NCBI GenBank assembly: GCA_934047225.1
Contig: OW204012.1
Location: 3,038,001-3,102,000, forward strand
Source of the DNA: Ypsolopha sequella
Taxonomy: Eukaryota; Arthropoda; Insecta; Lepidoptera; Ypsolophidae
Direction of reading: 5' to 3'
Length of the DNA stretch: 64,000 bases
The translations under genes and the position numbers were made by a program. The notes under the pieces are model-generated. The model was not told the origin of the DNA. It worked only from the letters and a program-made list of their open reading frames with translations, and did not search any database. Below are positions 53,601 through 62,600 of this stretch, piece after piece. How positions within the stretch are numbered: position 1 is the first letter of the stretch; each line of letters begins with the position of its first letter.

Positions 53601-56600
53601 AGAAATGGGGCCTTCTGTTAGTTTTAGAACATTTTTATTACGGAGTCTATCTCAAAAACTAAACTAGTTAGGGATTTCGTAATTCCTGTATGTTATTATT
53701 ATGAGAAATCATACCTACTGTAGGAAATCAAAACATTGAAACATCAATTCATAATGAGATTAGTAACTTGTGACCAAAACAAATAAACAGTTGTGTACTT
53801 GGTACGAAACCTTTTGTGCGCGAGTCCAACTCGCACTTGGCCGGTTTTCACAAGACTTTATAAATTACAAGATATAAATACAAATCATCTGATGTATAAA
53901 TTACTGAAATTGGTGCACTCGTTTTGATTTTATGATGCATCACATCACGTGCAGTGATGACATTCGAAACCGCGCGGTTCTTTTGAAATGCGTATAGTTT
54001 AAAAACTACTCATCGGATTTTCAAGATTTTTTTTTAATTTTGTAGATAATTTTATCATTATTTATTAAATTATAAAAACATGTGACCATATCATAGAAAA
54101 TTTAGTTGTTATTATCATAAGAATGAAAAAAATATTTAGAAAATTTCATTATTTTATTAATATTCAGCTACCATCTTTAATTTTTTATATGGTATATTTT
54201 TTTTATTATTCAATATGTCAACACAAATTGATTGACACCCTAATAATTAAAATCGGTGTAGCCGTTTTGATTCTATAAATTTTTTAAATTATGCAGCCGC
54301 CATGTTGGAAAACGTCCGCCATCTTGAATTCTAGTGAATGAAATTTTCATTTCCTCGGATGAAATCATTCATATTGGTCCTTAGTATTACTGGACAAAGC
54401 GGCTTGCTTTCTGCCTAAAATGCAGCTTTTGATACTAATATTGCCGTAAGCCCTTAGAATAGTAAGGATATCTGTCAAAACAGTCTATTTCAGTCGTTTT
54501 TGTGAATGATGTAAGCTAACCGTTTTCTCAGTTTTTTCGATGATCTTTTGCAAGATCTCACTGAATCACTGAACTTACTTACATTGAATATGAAAATAAT
54601 TTCGGCAAGTTCGAGTCGGACTTGCATTACAAATGTAACAAATGAATATCTACAAAAACTATAAATAAATTGCATAACTCACGTTTTGCGGAGGGTCCTG
54701 GTTTTGCTCCGTCCTGCTCACTAATCGCTCTGTCCTGCTCACTGATCATTGTCTCGCCAATGTCGAGGTAGTCTTGTGTTTTCTGTAACATAATATTATG
54801 TATAATCAATATCAATACATATAATAAAACAGTAGAACCCGGTGTGTCTGTACATTGAAGAAAAATAATAAAAATAGAAAGGGGGTGACTAAAGAAGAGT
54901 ATTAGAACACGAAGCAGCGATTTTTACAATTCTTTTCGATCTGTCTGCCTGTTTGTTTTTTCGCGCACATCTCTGAAACTACTTAACGGATTTTCGTGTT
55001 GTTTTCACAGATGGACAAAGCTTAATTTGGATTAGAACTTTGGGTTTGTTTCATTAAAACCAAGATTTTTGGAATTTACTTTTTTACTTTAAGAAGTTAC
55101 ATATCAAATAGTAATTCCTGGCGATGAAGGCCTATAGACATCACGAAGATTGTTTAAAAGAAAAAACCGGCCAAGTGCGTGTCAAGCCACAAGCCAGTGA
55201 CACGCGCAGTGTAGGGTTCCGTAGTTGCCCTACACAATATGCGGACTTCTTCTCCAAGTACATTTTATAAATTTTTAACTATCTTGATCGCGCCAAACTT
55301 CTAGTGCGGTCGGAAGTTGCTCTTCAGAAGAACGGCCCATACATTTTGTTCCTGCCGATGCGAATCGCTCCGTGTTTAGATGGGACTAAAAGTTTGGCGC
55401 AATCTGGACTCGTTAACTTTTAAAGCCTACTTACCTGTGATAGTTTTCCTTTTAATTTCGTTATGTATACTACTGCCGTGATTTTTTTCACGTCTCCAAA
55501 TACAACCGTTTCGCTGGCAGGGGGGGGGGACTCTTAACTCTAACAAAAATTAACAATTTTAAGCTTTTATTTCGCAAACGGAACCCTGAATCGAGGAGAT
55601 ACCCCAAAAAAAAAATTGTTTCATACTTTTACTGTACCACTTTTTCGGCGTGACAAATATGTATACCCATGCCAAATTACAGCTTTCTAGTACTAATAGT
55701 CTCTAGGCTAAGCCGCGGACAGACAGACAGACAGACGGACAAGGCGAAACTATAAGGGTTCCTTGTTGTTGACTACGGAACACTAAAAAAACGAGAAAAC
55801 CTAGGTTGGAATTATGTAGCGTATACAATTTTAGTACATAATCCATCCATCCATCAGCCTAGTTCAACCACTGCTAGACATAAGCCTGTCCAGGACTTTG
55901 CCACTGCTGGCGGTCATCCTGGAAGAATTGCCCATACTCACACACGCTGGGCTGGCGGGTTGGTGAGCGCGGTGCCGGAACCCTCGCACCAGTGACGCCG
56001 CTGCCCGTCACCAGTCTGTTCCATATACGGCCTGGCTATTAGGGATGGATATACCGCCATCCATCGGTCCCAGGCATGGTGAGCCTCCTGGTTTTATGCC
56101 TGTGAACTGTCCCCTTACTCTCCCCCGAATTACTTCGAGGTCTCCAAGTAAGATGGTGGTACCTCCCGGCATCAGCTCTACCACCTGGTAGTACATAAAA
56201 ATGACAAATGGCTTTTTTGTTGGATGCCACACCCATGGATATAGTCGATAAGTTTTGACTTCTAGCAAATCATGGGTGCAAGCAGGTGCAAAACTAATAA
56301 TAGATCTTCCGAAAATACATCAAAGAGATCACTTACAACATATTTGATGTCCTGCAGCTCATGTTGTTCACTTGCCTCCGAGTCTATTTGATCACTATCC
56401 ATAGGTTCTTGCTTAATATCTGAAACAGATGATATCGGTAGACATTTACAACAATTAAATTTAATCTAAATTTATAACTTTAAAGTTTTTGGCAAACTTT
56501 GGGAGATAGCTTAGTTAGACTGTTAGACCCCAAAAAAGGCATCAGTTTAGTTTTCCGGAAGAAAGGATGCCACTTGCCACAATTGTTTATTGGACCAATA

Positions 56601-59600
56601 TCTATCGATAAAGATCGGTAGCCTTCGGGAGCCTCTTCAATTTGGGGGGGGGGAGGGCGTTCAAAGATGCACTGCGCCAAGCGTCGTTTAAAAAAATTTA
56701 ACTGTCTGAGTTTGTCAACTACATCAAGATGGGTGTCTTTTTCAGGTAAATTAAGGACGTAGAATTCATTTCTGACATAAAAAAATGTGATATTTTAAGT
56801 AATTTCTTGAAAATTTTTACATACATTAAAATTTTATGAAATACTTTTTACTTTCAGGCGCCACCAAAAAAAAACCTCAGGTTTTTTTAAGTAACAAAAA
56901 ATACGTTACGAAAGCCTATTTTATGCAGATAAATAAAAATATAAGTTTTATTGGATTTTTAAAGGAAAAAACCATAAAAAAAAAAAAAAAAATGTCGGTG
57001 AGCTCTTATTTTACTACTACTTATTAACTAACCTGATAAAAGTATATCTATGTATAGTGTATTTATAAAAGTATATATGTGCATAAAAACTATAAACACG
57101 TAAAAAATGCTTTTCTATGTAGTAGATGCTAGTGATTGTTGGCACTTGGTGGAGTTTATAAAACATTGTTTAAAAAAAAAAAAACACTTGTACTTATCCA
57201 CATATTACGTACAACTTTATTATGCCCGACCGGTTTCGCTGTAAAGCATTTTCTAGGGCTTTTTACACATCCTAACTAACAAATAAATCTTATAAACTAC
57301 AATCATGTCTAAAATGACGTGCAATAAATGAAACAACAAACAGACAGAAGGGGAATTTCAAATCAAAAATGGTCGGTAAACGATGGAACTAAGTTGAGTC
57401 AAACGTTGTGATAAAGTTGTACGTAATATGTGGATAAGTACAAGTGTTTTTTTAAAACAATGCTTTTCTATGGTTCTAAAAGAGTATTAACTATTTAATT
57501 ATCTTTTTCATTTTTTGCAGCTTCTACCATCTATAACAAATAGTTCTAGGTGTGAAGTAAGTAAGTACTGCTGTAAGAAGACAATTGTGTTCCTGGTCAC
57601 GAGTACCAATCTTTAACAAATAGGTTCTGGACTAGTCCGATCTTCTGTAAGAGAAATAAATATCCTGCTTATAAATGTATATACATATGTGTTATGTACA
57701 GTCATATGTACTTATAGTACTTAGTATGTATTTATTTAATAATTAAAAGATGACCGCTGGAAGCGGTACAATCCGTATAATGAGGTTATAGTAATGCATA
57801 TATACCTCTCTACATCTCCTACGTTATTATGACATACTTGAGGAGTACATCGATTTATTAATCACAAATTAAATCATTGGCCGTGATTTATTTGTGTGAT
57901 CGTCTAGTAGATTAAGACGTTATGTTACAAAACGGTTATGCTCAAAACAATGTATATCATAATTCAACAAAGGAAAATAAAGTATTCAAGAAAAACTAAT
58001 GTACTAGGTATTTGTTAAATGATACGATTTAGCTGTATTCTGGAACTCAGCTATAGTTCAAGGCTATTATTGCCATTGAAAATCCAAGGGAAAACGAAAC
58101 ACATTAATGACGAAATCACTATGTAAAACCACTTTTGATTCGACATTCCGTAAGACGTTTAACGAATAACACTTTCATAGCTTCGTAAGTTGCGCGCGAC
58201 GTTATATTTCTAATTAGATAAATGATTATGTAATTATCGGAAAATATAGTAAAGTGTGTGGGTGTGTGTGTAAAATATAATATTGCAGTTGTCTGGGTTA
58301 GAAAAAGGGGTTGATGAAACGTAGATACTCGAGGCACGGTGGCTGCACGCTGTACGTTGATTTAGCTAGACTTTTGGTATTTGATGGGATTCTAGACCCA
58401 GATGAGTCCAGAATGAAGTGGGGGTTAAATTTATTTTAGCACAGTTGCATCTTTTTTGCATCCTACTTTGCATTGACACCTTGTTATCTCGAGGCAAATG
58501 CTGTCCGCAGCTGGGTTGTCAGACCAGTGGGGTATCTATTGGCTATTTTTCTGCTTCCAGCCCCAATCGGGGGGACTAGGCAGAATTTGTTGCAGCACTA
58601 AAGCCTGGCCCCACTCATGAACTCCCTGGCAAACTGCGCGTAATTTTTTCTCCAGGATGACACGAATAAAGAAGAGCTGTTTGGACTCCTGTCGTTCAAA
58701 TATCACCCGATGGACTTGCCCATCAATAAAGAAATTGATGTAGTGAAGGGTAATCTGTTCTTTCCAATGTTGCTCGTGAACTGCCAAAATTGGAGCCTTT
58801 AACTTGAACTTTAACTTTAAATTTAACTTGAAGCGTCTGACACGCGAATGATGGTTCACTTGGCGGATACAGTAGACCAGGGTCATACGAAGTTAATGCA
58901 CAGCAAACACCGATGTGGTAGTTATCGCTCTGGCATGTGTACTGAAATTGCCAAGATTAGAGGTATTATGGGTTCATGTGGTAACAGGGAAAAAGCACAA
59001 TTTTTTGGCATGCCTCTAGATTGAATCAGCTCTAGGTATGAGCATTTCTTTTAATAGTCAAGAATGTATAATATATAAATAATCAGTTTAATAGCGTGAG
59101 TGTGAATAAGACAATTTATTTTGTTTAAAGGTCCTGAAAGAGCGGAGGTCTTGCCTGTGTTCCACGAACTTAGTGGATGGGATACAGTATCGTCTTTTAA
59201 CGGCAGGGGAAAGAAAAGTACTTTTGAAGCATGGAATTCATTCTCTTTTGCCACTAAAGGGTTTAAGGATCTTAAAGATGGCAATATAAATGAGGCAGAG
59301 ATTGTGCTACATAAGTTTGTCATAGCCATGTATGATAGGTATGTTAGCCAATTACTGAGTACTAACTAAAACATTAATATAAAGTTAAATTCATCGTAGC
59401 GAAAAGTCATATTACATGAACTTTTTCAGATCAAGTCCCTGTCCCTGCACGACTATCAATCATTGCCGTAAATATCTTTTTACAAAAACAGATCGGCAAA
59501 TTGAAAATTTACCACCAACAGAAGCGGCCCTTTGTCAGCATATTTTACGCGCAGCTTGCCAGGGAGTTCATGAGTGGGGCCAGGCTTTAGTGCTAGAACA

Positions 59601-62600
59601 AATTCTGCCTAGTCCCCCCGATTGGGGCTGGAAGCAGAAAATTAGCCAATAGATACCCCACTGGTCTGACAACCCAGCTGCGGACAGCATTTGCCTCGAG
59701 ATAATAAGGTGTCAATGCAAAGTAGGATGCAAAAAAGATGCAACTGTGCTAAAATAAATTTAACATGTACCGAATTGTACCACTGCGGTAGAGGCTGCAA
59801 AAAATGAAAATGATAATTAAATAGTTAATACTCTTTTAGAACCATAGAAAAGCATTTTTAACGTGTTTATAGTTTTTATGCATATATATACTTTTATAAA
59901 TACACTATACATAAATATACTTTTAATACTAACTTTTAATAATAAAATATACTAAGGTTGGCTGGAAGAAATCGCTTTAAGTGATAAGTCCGCCTTTTTA
60001 CAAAATTATGTTTTCAATTCTCTGTTTTCTTTTATGTCTTTTGTGTACAATAAAGTGTCAATTCATTCATTTATTCATTCATTAATTCATTCATACTTTT
60101 ATCAGGTTAGTTAATAAGTAGTAGTAAAATAAGAGGTCACCGACATTGTTTTATTTTTTTTGATGGTTTTTTCCTATAAAAATCCAATAAAACTTATATT
60201 TTTATTTATCTGCATAAAATAGGCTTTCGTAACGTATTTTTTGTTACTTAAAAAAACCTGAGGTTTATTTTTGGTGGCGCCTGAAAGTAAAAAGTATTTC
60301 ATAAAATTTTAATGTATGTAAAAATTTTCAAGAAACTACTAACAATATCTCAAATTTTTATGCCAGAAATGAATTCTACGTCCTTAATTTACCTGAAAAA
60401 GACACCCATCTTGATGTAGTTGACAAACTCAGACAGTTAAATTTTTTTAAATGACGCTTGGCGCAGTGCATCTTTGAACGCCCTCCCCCCCCCAAATTGA
60501 AGAGGCTCCCGAAGGCTACCGATCTTTATCGGTAGATATTGGTCCAATAAACAATTGTGGCAAGTGGCATCCTTTCTTCCGAAAAACTAAACTGGATGAG
60601 CTAACGGACCCAGCTAAGAGGTGTGTATGTCTAGCAGAAGATACATTTGATGCAAGATGTAGGTACATTTTTGTTCAAGTTTTAATTATTTGTTTATTAT
60701 AAAATATATATATTAAAACAATAAGGTGCATCAGAAACCTGACAGAATTTATACATATGGTTTTATCCAAAAATGTATTAAAGATTAGATACTCAAGTAG
60801 TTCAAATATATATCGAAAAAGACTTAAGATATCCAAGTCCATGATTTATGATGCCATAAGCACACCCCCGACACTTCATAGTCATCGCTCAAGTTATTTA
60901 CCTACACTCTCACGCGCGCATCTGGCTTGTCCGCACACGCTTGTTTGTGTGCGTGAGCTAGTCTAGGGCTGGCAGCAAGCGTGTGGGCGTCGTCGATCGA
61001 GAGGGACAACATTTATAGTCAGCAACTTATATGATTCTTTTCCTAAATTTTAGCGTGGTTAATCCCTAGGTCCTAGTTCTGGTTCCCCGTGGATAAATTT
61101 GTATTAAAAATATATATATCATCATGACCTGAATGCGCGAGAGGGTGTCAGAGGTGTTCCGAGTGTAAACTTTGAAATGCAAGTCACAGTCCACACTCGG
61201 TACACCAGCGTTTCACCTACAAATATTACGTCCCAATGTGTGGGAGGTGAGCCCTATCGCCGTAAGTACTTCGGGCACAAACACACGATTTTTAGGACAT
61301 ACGGGTTTCCTCACTATGTTTTCCTTTACCGTTCAGAAAGTGGGAAGTACTTACCTATAAGCAAGTACGATGCGCATTATGTAAATTCCGAAAAACTCAT
61401 TGGTGCATGCCCAACCGCGGATTGAACCTGGATCTCAAGATTGAGAGGCCAGCGTTCTACCCCTGAGTTACCGCCACTTTTTCATAACTTTAAAAAGGTG
61501 AATGGCCCCGCAGCCCGCCTTCCGTATTTGCTTTAGTCAAAGCCGCCTTCCCTTTATGATGCCGCAACGGCGGTGATCGTTCGATACTTAGCGCGCTGAC
61601 ACAATTTTGTAACGGTGGCACGCGTGAATTTAAATTAGTAAAATTTAAACATCGTCACGTCACGACACAAATCCTTTCAAAGGAGTCAAAGGTGTTTTTT
61701 ACGTACATAAAAGAAAATGGCTTAGTTCATCGGAAGGAAGGAAATTTGAAAAATTTCCGTTCTTTATTGGTTGCTCCCATTTCTAGGCATTCATATATAC
61801 CACAATAACGAACCATATTGATTAAAAATAAGTATCGTAATAAAACCAAACAAGATTTATACTTGCGATTGTCGGCACTTGATGAAACATAAAAAGCATC
61901 TCGATTTTGAACACAAACACTTGTACTATTTGTTTGAAACAAATAGTACAAGTGTTTGTGTTCAAAATCAAGAAAACAAAACAAAATACGCGCGCAGCGA
62001 ACGAGTGCTACTCGAGCTCTGCCTGCCTCCAGATTTGCCACTAACTTGCGGGGGACCGCGGGGGACGTTAAATCCGCGCGGGGAGGTGAGTGTCGCTTCT
62101 TTACGTAGTAATACTTTATATTCTCTGCCATAAGGCTAAAAAAATATTTGAATACACACACCACAACACAGACCACTTATTTATTAGACATCTGATCAAC
62201 CACGGACAAATGAGAATTATTTCCGCCACTGGTGGGGTGTTACAAAGTAGTGGGGGGAGGGTACTAAGTAAAGAAATAGAGAGGGATAGTATAAAAATTG
62301 GCGAAAAAGGTTTGCCCTCCTTACGACGACTTAGGGCTAAGTGGTCTATGCACAACAACAGTATGAAACATACATAGTCACTATAATACAAAGATAAATA
62401 GCCATTCATTACAAACTTATCGAACGCCTTTCACACAATAAATACCTGAGTGTGTGTAAGTAGGTAATTGTTCCAGTGTCACCTCCCAAGTTTCTATACC
62501 CTTTATGAGCTCCATGTCAGCTGTCGGTTCTTGTTTGATGTCACTGTTGATTGTGTGCTCGAGATTGTTGTCTTCTTTAACAGTCTAAGAGGAATATGGC

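Noticed and set aside
61420..61475. tRNA gene on the - strand at the end of repeat B
   Set aside because: Only a tRNA-like half is present and the same repeat occurs elsewhere; it is a SINE feature.
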